Shown here: positions 54,281 to 63,645 of the stretch, in pieces
Position numbering within the stretch: the stretch's first letter is position 1
How the letters are laid out: each line of letters begins with the position of its first letter
Position numbers and translations under genes: made by a program
DNA from: Sporosarcina sp. BP05
GTDB lineage: Bacteria; Bacillota; Bacilli; Bacillales_A; Planococcaceae
Length of the DNA: 64,000 nt
Direction: 5' to 3'
Assembly: GCF_014282005.1 (NCBI RefSeq)
Contig: NZ_JACFTD010000006.1
Span: forward strand, 1-64,000
Notes under the pieces: model-generated
The model's input: only the letters and a program-made list of their open reading frames with translations
The model's database searches: none
What the model was told of the DNA's origin: nothing

Positions 54281-54357
54281 CTCGATTTGGTGTAAACAGG
54301 AACTGGAAATTAGGATTTACGAACAGGTGAATACTTCGGAAGTCAATATTGATAAAC

Positions 54358-54408
54358 AAAAAGACATGGAATGCTTAACCTTGTGGGTTTAGCGTTTCAT
54401 GTCTTTTT
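54358..54408 (+). terminator. terminator of the SurA-like gene
   Basis: AAAAAGACATG and CATGTCTTTTT outer arms and AATGCTTAACC/GGTTTAGCGTT inner arms make a long hairpin followed by T residues. Confidence 0.82.
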
Positions 54409-54518
54409 GAGTTTTTAAGCAATATAGTGGTTTAAATTCGAACTTCACTTCATTAAACATAGGAACTTCTTTTTGGGACAACCTAATAACAAAGAAAAAG
54501 TCAAATGAGGTGATCGTT

Positions 54519-56051
54519 ATGATAATTGAAAAGTCGTCTGAGTGGAAAGAAGGCTTTACAGAGCGACTGGAGAATCGGGAAGCATGGGATAATTGGACTT
54601 TATATAGGATGAGTTATGAGGCAGTAAAAACGAACTTGATTACAGATTTCAATGGCCTTCAATCACCTAAGTATTTACCCAATCTTACGCCTCTTGCCCA
54701 TCAATTGAAAGTGGCAGAAACGGTCATTGAAAGGATGAATGGCAAAGCAATACTTGCTGACGAAGTGGGGCTCGGTAAAACCATTGAAGCGGGTTTGATC
54801 TTGAAAGAGTATTTAGTAAGAGGCCTTGTGAAGAAAGCGTTAATATTGGTCCCGGCTTCACTTGTCAATCAATGGATTGAAGAACTGAACCAGAAATTTC
54901 ATATTCCAGCCATGCAGTATAAAAAAAATTACGATTTAAACCATTGTACGATTGTCGTTATGAGTATAGATATGGCAAAAAGAAGCCCGCACAAAGAAAA
55001 CATCTATGATCAAGAGTATGATTTAATCATCATTGATGAGGCCCATAAATTAAAGAACCATAAAACTAAAAACTATGAGTTCGTACAAAACTTGAAGAAA
55101 AAGTTTTGTTTGTTGCTAACTGCCACGCCAATTCAAAATAACGTATTTGAACTCTTTTATCTCATTTCATTACTAAAACCAGGGCACTTAGGTAATTATG
55201 AGACGTTTCAATCGTCGTTTTCCGTAAGTAAACACAATGTGGAACATGATGATTATTTAAAAGAATTGGTAAATCAAGTGATGGTGCGAAATAGAAGACA
55301 GGATACTGGAATTGAATGGACAAATCGTCGTGTTCAAATCATACCCATTGATTTTACTCAAGAAGAACAAGAAGTATACGATCTGATTTCAGACCTTAAA
55401 AATGTATGTCCCGTTTTTTCGGATGCCTTCTCTATGATAACGTTGCAAAGGGAAATGTGCAGCAGTAAGGAAGCTACATGCATGACGTTAACTAATATGC
55501 TGCAAAAATGCATTAAACCAGAAGACATTTCTTATATGGAAGGAATTATTCAAAAGTTGATGGTTTTAGAAGTTAATTCGAAAGCAGAAAAGGCTTATGA
55601 AATTATTACAGATGCAAGTGATAAGGTTATACTCTTTACCGAATATCGAGCAACTCAAACCTACTTGCAATGGTATTTACAAACTAAAGGAATCACAAGC
55701 GTCCCATTTAATGGCCAATTCAACAAGAATAAACGGGAGTGGATGAAGCAGTTATTTAAAGAGAAAGCGCAGGTGCTAATTGCGACGGAATCGGGGAGTG
55801 AAGGGATAAATCTACAGTTTTGTCACCATGTTATTAACTATGATTTACCTTGGAACCCCATGAAGTTAGAGCAACGTATTGGACGTGTCCACCGGTTAGG
55901 GCAAGAGCATGACGTTCATATTTACAATTTAGCCATTCAGAATACAATAGAGGACCATATATTAGATTTACTTCATGTGAAAATTGGTGTCTTTGAACAA
56001 GTAGTGGGTGAGTTGGATGATATACTATCCGCATTCAAAAAATCCATTTAA
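54519..56051 (+). CDS. yqhH: SNF2-family helicase YqhH
   Basis: This 510-residue SF2 ATPase of the SNF2/RapA type has Walker A DEVGLGKTIEAG (near 80), the DEAH box (IIDEAHKLK), the LTATPIQNN motif III, and the C-terminal helicase half with ESGSEGINLQFC and QRIGRVHRLGQ. It lacks extra N- or C-terminal domains. Proteins of this size paired with YqhG are found next to the glycine cleavage genes in Bacillus subtilis; here those genes are absent. The ATG at 54519 follows GAGGTGAT. The cellular role, probably DNA translocation or remodelling, is not established. Confidence 0.87.
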   Translation: MIIEKSSEWKEGFTERLENREAWDNWTLYRMSYEAVKTNLITDFNGLQSPKYLPNLTPLAHQLKVAETVIERMNGKAILADEVGLGKTIEAGLILKEYLVRGLVKKALILVPASLVNQWIEELNQKFHIPAMQYKKNYDLNHCTIVVMSIDMAKRSPHKENIYDQEYDLIIIDEAHKLKNHKTKNYEFVQNLKKKFCLLLTATPIQNNVFELFYLISLLKPGHLGNYETFQSSFSVSKHNVEHDDYLKELVNQVMVRNRRQDTGIEWTNRRVQIIPIDFTQEEQEVYDLISDLKNVCPVFSDAFSMITLQREMCSSKEATCMTLTNMLQKCIKPEDISYMEGIIQKLMVLEVNSKAEKAYEIITDASDKVILFTEYRATQTYLQWYLQTKGITSVPFNGQFNKNKREWMKQLFKEKAQVLIATESGSEGINLQFCHHVINYDLPWNPMKLEQRIGRVHRLGQEHDVHIYNLAIQNTIEDHILDLLHVKIGVFEQVVGELDDILSAFKKSI

Positions 56052-56080
56052 GTTGAAAGTACTTGGGGAGGAGGAATTAC

Positions 56081-56863
56081 ATGTACCCACAACAGATTCA
56101 CAGTTATTTACTACAGTTTTTTAATGAAAACAATTGCCAAGTATTAAATGACAATGATCATTATATTAATGTTCAATTAACGATTGAAATGGATAAAAAA
56201 ATTATGAACAGACCATATTATTGGAGGTACTTAGAAAGTACTGATGGCGAGCCAAATCCAGCGCAACTAACTTTTATCACGGATAAAAATAGGCTTGTTG
56301 AAGATATCAAAGGGGAAGTTATACATTTCGGTTCCCCTCGGCTTAGTCAACTGTTTCAAGCAACGAAAGAGATGGGCTCATTTGTCCAGATGTATGAGCG
56401 GATAGTAGATAAATTAGAACCGCAAACCATCTTAACACCTTGGTTAGCAGTTAATTATAAAATATCGTATTACAGTGATCAAACGAAAGAAATTCTATAT
56501 TCGTTAGGTATTAACTTAATGACTGGCGAGGTAAAAGAGGAGTTTCAGGAATTGTTAGGAACGGTAGAATTAACTTCTACTATGTCGGAAAACACCTTTA
56601 ATTTGCCCTATATTATTAAGCCCATTCGTGCCCTTGAACGATTGGATGGGATAATTGACAACTTCATACAGAAGGCGGATCACACATGGGCTGAAGAAGC
56701 GAAGTTGAGATGGCAAAAGGATCGCAAGGTATTAGAATATTTCTATGAAGGGATAGAAAATAAGCCGGATTGTTATGAAACAGAGAAAGAAGCTATGGAC
56801 CAACAATACGAAGCGAGAATTAAAATTGATATTATAAATGGTGGATTGTTTTATTTGAAGTGA
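56081..56863 (+). CDS. yqhG: YqhG family protein
   Basis: This 260-residue protein is of the Bacillales YqhG family: QLTIEMDKKIMNRPYYWRYLE, VIHFGSPRLSQLFQATK, PWLAVNYKISYYSDQTKE and a terminal KIDIINGGLFYLK. Function is unknown; the constant pairing with the YqhH helicase suggests a shared task. The ATG at 56081 has GGAGGAGG 8-15 nt before it; a TTG at 56063 would include the binding site itself. A terminator follows at 56902-56942. Confidence 0.87.
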   Translation: MYPQQIHSYLLQFFNENNCQVLNDNDHYINVQLTIEMDKKIMNRPYYWRYLESTDGEPNPAQLTFITDKNRLVEDIKGEVIHFGSPRLSQLFQATKEMGSFVQMYERIVDKLEPQTILTPWLAVNYKISYYSDQTKEILYSLGINLMTGEVKEEFQELLGTVELTSTMSENTFNLPYIIKPIRALERLDGIIDNFIQKADHTWAEEAKLRWQKDRKVLEYFYEGIENKPDCYETEKEAMDQQYEARIKIDIINGGLFYLK

Positions 56864-56901
56864 ATTGGAGGTAGTTGTGCAAGAAACGATCCCGAATAGG
56901 C

Positions 56902-56942
56902 AAGACCTTTTGCAAGTTCATTGAACATGCGAAAGGTCTTTT
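56902..56942 (+). terminator. terminator of yqhH-yqhG
   Basis: AAGACCTTTTGCA and TGCGAAAGGTCTT form a 13-bp stem with one wobble and end in TTTTC. Confidence 0.8.
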
Positions 56943-57028
56943 CTTCGATGTAGTGGATTATTTACGTTAAAATAGCTAGTAAGAGCTACAATATGAGATT
57001 AGATGTAAATAAGAGACGAGGTTGACAT

Positions 57029-58417
57029 ATGAAAGCATATATTTTAAAACTATCCTTTGAAGGAATTACGCCTCAAATCTGGAGGCGCATTATTTTACCA
57101 GCAGGTGCGACATTTAACCGCTTGCATGAAACAATCCAAAACGTCACAAATTTTCAAAGTACACTTGAGCCGTACCATACCTTTGGAGTGGAGATAGATG
57201 ATTATTTTATCACTGATAATGAATCGATTTTAGATGAATACAAAGGGAAGGCGTATTACGGTAAAACGGTCAAGCAGCCAGCACGTATAAAAATTGACTC
57301 GTATCTTGAAAAACACAGCCATTTCATTTATAACTATGATTTTGGTGACGACTGGCGGATTCTGGTGGAGCTTGAAGAGATTGTAGAGGATTATTATTTT
57401 GGCTATCCCTCATTACTTGAAGGAGAGGGAACGGCGCCACCGGAGGATGTTGGCGGTCCGCCAGGCTACGAAGCGTTTCTAAAAGTGTATCAAGATCCGA
57501 CACATCCAGATTACTTATCCACCTATGCATGGGCGGAGAAGCAGTTCTATTTGCTTCTAGACATTGCTTGGTTGAATGAACGATTAAGAATGGTTAAATA
57601 CAAAAAGACAGAATGGCAATCTATTGATCATGATAATTATTACGTTCTATCTGATAAATATCGTGGTGCACAGACGGTGAATATCGACGAGCTAGCTAAC
57701 AAAAACCTTATTATCCAGTATGCTATAGCGTGTACTAAGTTATATGGATTGATTAAGTATCCGAAGTTTTTGGAGATTTACAATGCTCAAAATAAGCCAT
57801 CTGTATCGAGTAGTGAACTACAGGCATTGTTAGCAGATTCCCATTATGCAAAACTGCTAGAGAAAGAAAGTGTGTTTGCACAAAAGAGGGCATTGAACCA
57901 TGAAGCCATTGAATATGTCGAGAATTATTCTGCATTTATAGAAGGAACCATAGGCAAGCCATTTTATGTACCTGCAAAAGAAGAGCTATTACTCTACACA
58001 GATGATTTATATTATGAAAAGACAAGCCATCAAGAAAGGCTTGGGAAAATGCTTGCGAAAGACTTTTTCGGCGGTAGTACGCTCATGATTAAAGATGAAA
58101 TTGATAAATTGGTCGGTCAATTACGAGGTGTGGATGTCAATTTCCAAGCAGTAGTGCGTGATTTTTTAGTGCGTTTTGAATGTAAAGATATGAAGCAAAT
58201 GAATGAATATATGCATGTTATCGCCATGATTGCGAACTCCACGCGCATTTGGGAAAATAGAGGTCATACACCTCATGAACTTGGACAAATGGGGAAACGC
58301 CATTTAATGCCGCTACCTAGCACCCCATTTAGCATAATTGAGGGCGGAAGAACGGGCCGGAATGAACCTTGCCCATGTGGCAGTGGGAAGAAACATAAGA
58401 AATGTTGCGGAAAATAA
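57029..58417 (+). CDS. pRiA4b ORF-3-like protein with SEC-C zinc tail
   Basis: The N-terminal half of this 462-residue protein is a plasmid pRiA4b ORF-3 (PF07929-like) domain: LKLSFEGITPQIWRRIILPA, YDFGDDWRILVELEEI, EGEGTAPPEDVGGPPGYEAF. The function of that domain is unknown, though it is often found near mobile DNA. A helical middle follows, and the end is a SEC-C motif (EPCPCGSGKKHKKCCG) that binds zinc and occurs in SecA and many proteins of unknown partner. GACGAGG precedes the ATG. The downstream gene starts 38 bp later. Confidence 0.85.
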   Translation: MKAYILKLSFEGITPQIWRRIILPAGATFNRLHETIQNVTNFQSTLEPYHTFGVEIDDYFITDNESILDEYKGKAYYGKTVKQPARIKIDSYLEKHSHFIYNYDFGDDWRILVELEEIVEDYYFGYPSLLEGEGTAPPEDVGGPPGYEAFLKVYQDPTHPDYLSTYAWAEKQFYLLLDIAWLNERLRMVKYKKTEWQSIDHDNYYVLSDKYRGAQTVNIDELANKNLIIQYAIACTKLYGLIKYPKFLEIYNAQNKPSVSSSELQALLADSHYAKLLEKESVFAQKRALNHEAIEYVENYSAFIEGTIGKPFYVPAKEELLLYTDDLYYEKTSHQERLGKMLAKDFFGGSTLMIKDEIDKLVGQLRGVDVNFQAVVRDFLVRFECKDMKQMNEYMHVIAMIANSTRIWENRGHTPHELGQMGKRHLMPLPSTPFSIIEGGRTGRNEPCPCGSGKKHKKCCGK

Positions 58418-58455
58418 AGCACTACTAAAATCGGTTGTTATATGGAGGAAGTAAT

Positions 58456-58971
58456 TTGTATGATCCAACAATTTTTGAAAATCTAAAAGTAGCGTTTGAA
58501 AATCAGGTGTATGATTTAGATAATTTAGATCGGAAAATCGCGATTACTAACCGGGTTGATCGAATGGATTTTGCCATTATGGCTCGAGATTTTGCTATTC
58601 AATTTACGTTAACCGATCAACCAGACGTGACAGCCGAAATTGTGTTAGGGGCATCTGTAAACGATTTGGCAGGGGAGATATTAGAGTTACCTGGAATGAA
58701 TCTTGGTTGTTCCTTGTTAGTGCGATTTACCAAACGTATTCAAAATGTAGCCATACAATGCAAACAGATTGACCAAGCACTAACTTCCATTTGGGAAAAT
58801 GAGATTCAGTTAACGCAAACACTGAGCTTCGTTTATGAACAAGAAGCGTCAAGTTACCTAGACATTATTGAAGTGAAATTTAAGTCTAAATTGAATGAGG
58901 AACACATGGGCGACATTGCAGATTTTCTAGATCATGTTCTGGAATCGTTGGAAGTACTGACTGGCCTATAG
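58456..58971 (+). CDS. uncharacterised cytoplasmic protein
   Basis: This protein of 171 residues has no signal peptide or membrane segment and mixes alpha and beta propensity (YDPTIFENLKVAFENQVYDL, LDIIEVKFKSKLNEEHM). I do not recognise the family, though the opening is of a type I believe recurs in Bacillales. The TTG at 58456 is chosen because GGAGG lies 8 nt upstream; the longer frame from 58435 would include that site. It is probably cotranscribed with the SEC-C protein gene. Confidence 0.6.
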   Translation: MYDPTIFENLKVAFENQVYDLDNLDRKIAITNRVDRMDFAIMARDFAIQFTLTDQPDVTAEIVLGASVNDLAGEILELPGMNLGCSLLVRFTKRIQNVAIQCKQIDQALTSIWENEIQLTQTLSFVYEQEASSYLDIIEVKFKSKLNEEHMGDIADFLDHVLESLEVLTGL

Positions 58972-59023
58972 GCTGCTTGTGCACCCCGAAAATGCGAATA
59001 GCGCATTGCTAAATACCGATACT

Positions 59024-59085
59024 AGCTCCACCCGCCACGCCTCTTTATAATGCGTACCAGTGCGGGGTTTTTTCTTTAATAAAAC
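59024..59085 (+). repeat. terminator-like repeat with TATAATGCGTACCA loop, copy 1
   Basis: CACCCGCCAC and GTGCGGGG arms enclose TTTATAATGCGTACCA and run into TTTTTTCTTTAATA. A second copy at 63178-63235 keeps the loop but has different arms (CCCACC/GGTGGG). Here it probably terminates the 58456 gene. Confidence 0.55.
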
Positions 59086-59291
59086 AAACTAAGCTGAAAT
59101 ACCAAATGTGATTAAGCGCATTACCTTCGGAAAACTGAAACCTCTCAAATCGTGGGTCTATTATCTAATGCCTATCAGAAGTGTAGGGGTGTTAAAATGA
59201 GAAGTTAATAGTGAATGGTCCTTACGACGAGCCTTACTACAACCAAAAGTAGTAAGGCTCGCTTTTAATATTGAACTCAAATGAATAAATA

Positions 59292-59354
59292 TTGACGGCG
59301 TGTATACGTTTGTATACAATTAATATAATGCCGATTCGTATACGAATGTATACA
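59292..59354 (+). promoter_or_regulatory. promoter with paired GTATAC operators
   Basis: TTGACG (59292) and TACAAT (59315) with 17 bp between form a promoter. GTATAC-GTTT-GTATAC lies within the spacer and -10 (59302-59317), and GTATAC-GAAT-GTATAC lies downstream (59338-59353). Two copies of the same 16-bp palindrome point to a cooperative dimeric repressor, possibly the product of the next gene. Confidence 0.65.
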
Positions 59355-59381
59355 GATTTGTGCGAAGAAAGGTGATTGCAA

Positions 59382-59717
59382 TTGAGAGAGGAACATATTA
59401 AGGGAGAAGGACGTCATCGCGGCAGACCCCACGGTGGAGAAGAGGGCTCGCATCAGCGTGGAGCGAAAACTTTTCGCAGAGGTAGGGCGATTGCTTTTTT
59501 GGAGCGAATGCATCTGAAGCGTGCGACTATTAAACAGCAGCTAGATCAACCTGAGTTTCAATCAATCCAGCCGATTTTAGTCGGTGAATTAAAAGCGATA
59601 GACATGGTCATTAGTGAATTTATTCAACTATTTGAAATCAATGAGGATGAAATGGCGGATCGCAAGCTAACAGTAGATGCTAATGAGGAAGGGATTGAGT
59701 TGGATGAAAAAAATTAA
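59382..59717 (+). CDS. small basic protein, possible regulator upstream of methyltransferase
   Basis: A protein of 111 residues with an Arg/His/Gly-rich start (GRHRGRPHGGEEGSHQRG), a helical core (FRRGRAIAFLERMHLKRATI, LVGELKAIDMVISEFIQLFE) and an acidic tail. The core could be a compact winged-helix or helix-turn-helix segment; I do not recognise a named family. The start is TTG behind GAAAGGTGAT. It overlaps the methyltransferase start by 14 bp and sits behind paired palindromes, so an autorepressor role is plausible but unproven. Confidence 0.6.
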   Translation: MREEHIKGEGRHRGRPHGGEEGSHQRGAKTFRRGRAIAFLERMHLKRATIKQQLDQPEFQSIQPILVGELKAIDMVISEFIQLFEINEDEMADRKLTVDANEEGIELDEKN

Positions 59718-60342
59718 CGGTTATATCGATACAGTGTTTACAAAACAAGATGCTCTGTTGGAGGGAGTGATTGCGTCGATTGAGGAAAATGGCATGCCTG
59801 CCATATCGGTTTCTCCTTCTTCTGGCAAGCTGCTCACGATGCTAGTTGCCATTTCAGGGGCTAAAAATGTGCTGGAAATCGGTGCGCTTGGCGGTTATAG
59901 CGGTATTTGTCTTGCTAGGGGGTTCGGGAGTGAAGGGAAATTGATGTCCCTTGAACTGGAGGAGAGATACGCAACATTAGCGTCCAGAAATCTAGCTAAA
60001 GCGGGCTTTGGTGATCAAGTATCGTATAGGACGGGGCCTGCTTTGCAAAGTCTTGAACAACTAGTTGACAAGGGGCAGCGATTTGATTTTTTCTTTATCG
60101 ATGCGGATAAAGAAAACTATGAAAATTACTTGGCAGCTTGCCTTCGACTTGCGAATGCGGGTGCGTTAATCGTGACGGATAACGTACTGGCTGGCGGAAG
60201 TGTGGTGGATCCGGAGGCGAACCCTAAACGCTATACAGAAATAATGAAGACATTCAATGAAACGGTAGCCAATCACCCGCGACTGGAATCGCTTCTTATT
60301 CCAATCGGGGATGGGCTGACGATTTCGAAAGTGAAGAAATAA
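59704..60342 (+). CDS. SAM-dependent O-methyltransferase (class I)
   Basis: This 212-residue enzyme is of the catechol/caffeoyl-CoA O-methyltransferase type. It has the SAM motif VLEIGALGGYSGICLARG (near 57-75), the acidic ligand in LMSLELEERYATLASRNL, and the DFFFIDADKENYENYL motif with metal-binding Asp residues, then LIVTDNVLAGGSV. It needs a divalent metal and methylates a hydroxylated small molecule; the substrate is unknown. The ATG at 59704 is chosen as the first that leaves a family-typical N-terminus. It is cotranscribed with the small basic protein. Confidence 0.87.
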   Translation: MKKINGYIDTVFTKQDALLEGVIASIEENGMPAISVSPSSGKLLTMLVAISGAKNVLEIGALGGYSGICLARGFGSEGKLMSLELEERYATLASRNLAKAGFGDQVSYRTGPALQSLEQLVDKGQRFDFFFIDADKENYENYLAACLRLANAGALIVTDNVLAGGSVVDPEANPKRYTEIMKTFNETVANHPRLESLLIPIGDGLTISKVKK

Positions 60343-60412
60343 AAGAAGATACACAGCGACATTAACGGGTTCTCCATTTGGAGGACTAAAGCACAAAAGA
60401 GCTACGTAAATC

Positions 60413-60449
60413 ACAGACCTATTCGCGATATCGGATGGGTCTTTTTTTG
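60413..60449 (+). terminator. terminator of the methyltransferase operon
   Basis: AGACCTATTCG and CGGATGGGTCT arms with wobble pairs run into eight T. Confidence 0.7.
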
Positions 60450-60572
60450 TTGGAGTATAGCTATTCCTATGATTTTAATAGTAATAAAGGCACCAGTTTT
60501 AGTAGGAGTTTCTCAGTGTAAACAGGTTGTTGTACAATATGAGATTTCCTGATCATCTTTTGTTTATCTCTA

Positions 60573-61136
60573 CTACTCTTTGCCATCGGATAAGGATGTA
60601 GCGCGATCATCCAAATAACGATATAGGGTAGACTTACTAATTCCCGTCGTTTCTTTTATGTCATATAGCGTATAACTCTTACTGTCATACATTGCAAAAG
60701 CCAGCTGTAAATTGTCATCTGTTTTTCGTGGACGACCAATCGATTTCCCCTGCTGTTTAGCAGCCTGTAGCGAAAATGTAGAAGAATGGCTTAGAAATTT
60801 AGATTGTAAATCTGCAAAAAAAGTTGCGCTTTGAAGTAGTGAAGCTTTTTGTATGGTTTGATTGGTTATTTGTTCATCGACGAAGTGAATGGTGAATTGA
60901 TCTCGTTCTGCAAGTCGTAAAATATCTAAAAGCTGCTGCAGGGAATCGGCTAATACTGCAATGTTTTGGATGAATAGTTCGTCATCTTTTTGGACAGTCA
61001 TTAATAAGTGTTCAAGTTCTGTTCTTTTCCTAGCAAGTCCATGTGTCTCTTTAAATAATGTATCAATAACAAGTTCATTTACTTGTTGGGTGCATTGTTG
61101 ATCAGAGACAATCGGACGGATATATCCATATTTCAT
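60573..61136 (-). CDS. degenerate serine-recombinase-like DNA-binding protein
   Basis: This 187-residue protein has the layout of a small resolvase/invertase: an N-terminal KYGYIRPIVSDQQ in place of the KYGYIRVSTDDQ catalytic motif, ETHGLARKRTELEHLL, then a linker with GRPRK and a C-terminal helix-turn-helix (YDIKETTGISKSTLYRYLDD). The catalytic Ser is displaced, and the arginines of the usual KLDRLARS block are lost (QNIAVLADS). It may therefore bind DNA without cutting it and serve as a regulator of the divergent SulP gene. GGAGTAAA precedes the ATG. Confidence 0.72.
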   Translation of the reverse strand: MKYGYIRPIVSDQQCTQQVNELVIDTLFKETHGLARKRTELEHLLMTVQKDDELFIQNIAVLADSLQQLLDILRLAERDQFTIHFVDEQITNQTIQKASLLQSATFFADLQSKFLSHSSTFSLQAAKQQGKSIGRPRKTDDNLQLAFAMYDSKSYTLYDIKETTGISKSTLYRYLDDRATSLSDGKE

Positions 61137-61256
61137 TTATTTTACTCCAGTCTTCCCAAAACTATTCACTTATGGGATTAGAAATGTTATGATATCAACA
61201 TTCTAACACTGGTTTAAGCTTTTTTGTAATTTTAGACATCATGAGAGGGGAACAGT

Positions 61257-62666
61257 ATGTACACTTTAAAACAACAGTGGTTTGGCAATGTGCGTGCCGA
61301 TATTTTAGCAGGTATCGTTGTAGGACTGGCACTCATTCCTGAAGCATTGGCTTTTGCGTTCATTGTGGGTGTAGATCCACGTGTCGCGTTATATGCTTCA
61401 TTTACAATTGCAGTCATTACTTCGTTTGTAGGGGGCCGACCTGGTTTAATTTCAGCTGCGACAGGTGCGATGGCTTTAGTGCTCGTCAGTTTAATGGCCA
61501 ATCATGGTCTACAATATGTACTTGCAGCCACAATTTTAACAGGAATTATTCAATTAATACTCGGGGGACTTGGTGTTGCGAATTTAATGCGCTTCATCCC
61601 AAACTCCGTCATGCTTGGATTTGTGAATGCATTAGGGATTATGATTTTTATTACGCAAATGCCCTATTTACTTGGGTCAACTAGTATGACCTACGTATTT
61701 GCGATTATTACATTAATTTTAGTGTACGCGATTCCTCGATTTTTCACGGCTATTCCTGCACCTCTTGTTGCGATTGTTGTGATGACAAGTATTGCGCTCA
61801 TAAGTGGTGTGAAGTTACTGACAATAGGTGATCTAGGGACGATGCCAAATTCACTACCGGCTTTTTTCCTTCCAGATATTCCACTTAACTTTGAAACGTT
61901 AAAAATTATTTTTCCTTATTCTGTGGCCTTATCGATTGTCGGTTTATTGGAATCATTACTTACATCCCAAGTATTGGATGATATGACTGATACATCGAGT
62001 AATAAAAATAAAGAGGCACGTGGACAAGGGATTGCCAATTTTGTCACTGGTTTTTTCGGTGGGATGGCAGGTTGTGCTTTGATTGGTCAATCGATTATCA
62101 ATATTAAATCAGGTGGACGGGGACGCCTATCGACATTGACCGCGGGTGTATTTCTACTGTTCTTAATTATCGTTTTAGGTGATATAGTCATCAAAATTCC
62201 CATGCCTGTTCTTGTCGGGGTGATGATTATGGTTAGTATTACAACATTTAATTGGGGTTCGTTTAAGTTTCTGAAACAAGCACCTAAATCGGAATCACTT
62301 GTTATGCTCATTACAGTTGCGATTATTTTATATACACATAATTTAGCGATTGGTGTTGTTAGTGGTGTTATAGTAAGTGCACTATTCTTTGTTGCCAAAA
62401 TTTCTCGTGTGACAGTAACGAATGGTTTGGATGGATATAAGGTAGAAGGTCCTTTGTTTTTTGCATCAACTACGAAATTTATTCAGTCATTTGACAACGT
62501 TACAGAAAATGAAGTCGTCATTAATTTTGAAAATAGTCAGCTATGGGATGAATCAGCAGTCGGTGCAATCGTTAAAGTGAAACAGAAGCTTGAGCAAAAA
62601 AGTGTGAAGGTACAGATTGAAGGGTTAAATTCTTCAAGTGAACAATTGTACAAACGATTAACATAA
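61257..62666 (+). CDS. SulP family anion transporter with STAS domain
   Basis: This 469-residue membrane protein of the SulP family imports sulfate, bicarbonate or related anions. It begins with [20 protein letters not shown] (the sulfate-transporter signature region), has about 10-12 hydrophobic segments, and ends in a short STAS domain ([20 protein letters not shown]) whose length is at the low end for the family. GAGGGG precedes the ATG. The universal stress protein gene follows 13 bp downstream, a pairing common in Bacillales. Bicarbonate and sulfate are both possible. Confidence 0.87.
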   Translation: MYTLKQQWFGNVRADILAGIVVGLALIPEALAFAFIVGVDPRVALYASFTIAVITSFVGGRPGLISAATGAMALVLVSLMANHGLQYVLAATILTGIIQLILGGLGVANLMRFIPNSVMLGFVNALGIMIFITQMPYLLGSTSMTYVFAIITLILVYAIPRFFTAIPAPLVAIVVMTSIALISGVKLLTIGDLGTMPNSLPAFFLPDIPLNFETLKIIFPYSVALSIVGLLESLLTSQVLDDMTDTSSNKNKEARGQGIANFVTGFFGGMAGCALIGQSIINIKSGGRGRLSTLTAGVFLLFLIIVLGDIVIKIPMPVLVGVMIMVSITTFNWGSFKFLKQAPKSESLVMLITVAIILYTHNLAIGVVSGVIVSALFFVAKISRVTVTNGLDGYKVEGPLFFASTTKFIQSFDNVTENEVVINFENSQLWDESAVGAIVKVKQKLEQKSVKVQIEGLNSSSEQLYKRLT

Positions 62667-62679
62667 GGGAGGAATCTAC

Positions 62680-63093
62680 ATGAAGATTGCTGTAGCAATT
62701 GATGGATCAGAAAATGCTTTACGTGCAGCAAAACATGCTATTACGCTCGCCCAATACTTACCAGAGGCGCATTTAGAAGTTATTTATGTAGCGGATTATG
62801 ATAAGGCGAGAGATGAGCGGCTGTTATCGCAAAGCCCTGAGAGCTTAACATTAAAGCGAGAGCAAAAAGTGCAACCTATTTTGGAATTAGCAAAAGGCGT
62901 CGGAGTGAAGGCGAAGGTTACTATGTTAAAAGGGAATCCAAGTCAAGAAATAATAAAGTATGTGAATTCAGAAGAAATTGACCAACTTGTCATTGGGAGT
63001 CGCGGCTTAAATACTCTTCAAGAAATGGTACTCGGAAGCGTCAGTCACAAAGTAATGAAGCATGTGAATTGTCCGATTACGATTGTTAAATAA
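62680..63093 (+). CDS. universal stress protein family (UspA-like)
   Basis: This 137-residue single Usp domain starts KIAVAIDGSENALRAAKHAI and has the ATP-binding signature GSRGLNTLQEMVLGSVSHKV (G-2X-G-9X-G-S) near the end. ATP-binding Usp proteins often modulate the transporter encoded beside them. GGGAGG precedes the ATG, and the gene is cotranscribed with the SulP transporter. Confidence 0.88.
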   Translation: MKIAVAIDGSENALRAAKHAITLAQYLPEAHLEVIYVADYDKARDERLLSQSPESLTLKREQKVQPILELAKGVGVKAKVTMLKGNPSQEIIKYVNSEEIDQLVIGSRGLNTLQEMVLGSVSHKVMKHVNCPITIVK

Positions 63094-63177
63094 AGAGAAT
63101 TCATACCAAGTGCTAAATGATGAGTATGACTGGTGAGAAGTTGAGTATAGAGTACCCGCGCTTACAAACAAATAACA

Positions 63178-63235
63178 ACTTTACCCACCGCGCCACTTCA
63201 TAATGCGTACCAAGGTGGGATTGTTTAATAGAACA
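63178..63235 (+). repeat. terminator-like repeat with TATAATGCGTACCA loop, copy 2
   Basis: CCCACC and GGTGGG arms enclose CATAATGCGTACCA and continue ATTGTTTAATAGAACAA, matching copy 1 at 59.05 kb. It follows the SulP-Usp operon and likely terminates it. Confidence 0.55.
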
Positions 63236-63471
63236 ATAAGTCATTACATGGGATATTGAATCCCATAAAAGGTGATTTGTCACTTCAGTTGATTAACCAT
63301 TTTCTTGCATAAGATATTGGCAAGGTAGGCGTAAAAGTCCTCATTTGACCGACTACGATTCCGGCCACTCTAGTTGTTTGTACAGTGTGTTCCTTGCATG
63401 CTTTTAGCAAAGAGTATGCATCTAATCATGTGATACCCTATAGAAAATGACACTTCTTTAAAATAAAAAAG

Positions 63472-63645
63472 AAAAAACCATAGAGCAAGCATCAGCCGCC
63501 AAAATTGCATCTTTGGCGGCTTTTCTCCAGGTAAGAAGTCAGCAATTCTTTCGTCCCAAAAAGCTTTAGCGCTCTGTGTACTTTGGCATTTGGAGCAGGG
63601 CGGATGAAGGGCCAACATATGATTACCGAAAAAACTGTGTAGGGA
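63472..63645 (-). repeat. terminator-linked dispersed repeat, copy 2
   Basis: On the minus strand it begins TTTTTTCGGTAATCATATG and contains CCTTCATCCG, TTTTGGGACGAAAGAAT, TACCTGGAGAAAAGCC and the AGCCGCCAAA/TTTTGGCGGCT hairpin, as in copy 1. A 15-bp terminator stem (63637-63669) stands at its start. An 82-residue open frame covers it, but the copy at 53 kb does not keep that frame, so I treat it as non-coding. Confidence 0.6.

Noticed and set aside
63370..63618. 82-residue leftward frame with CSKCQSTQSAKAFWDERIA
   Set aside because: It covers the second copy of a dispersed repeat whose other copy does not keep the frame, so I treat it as non-coding.
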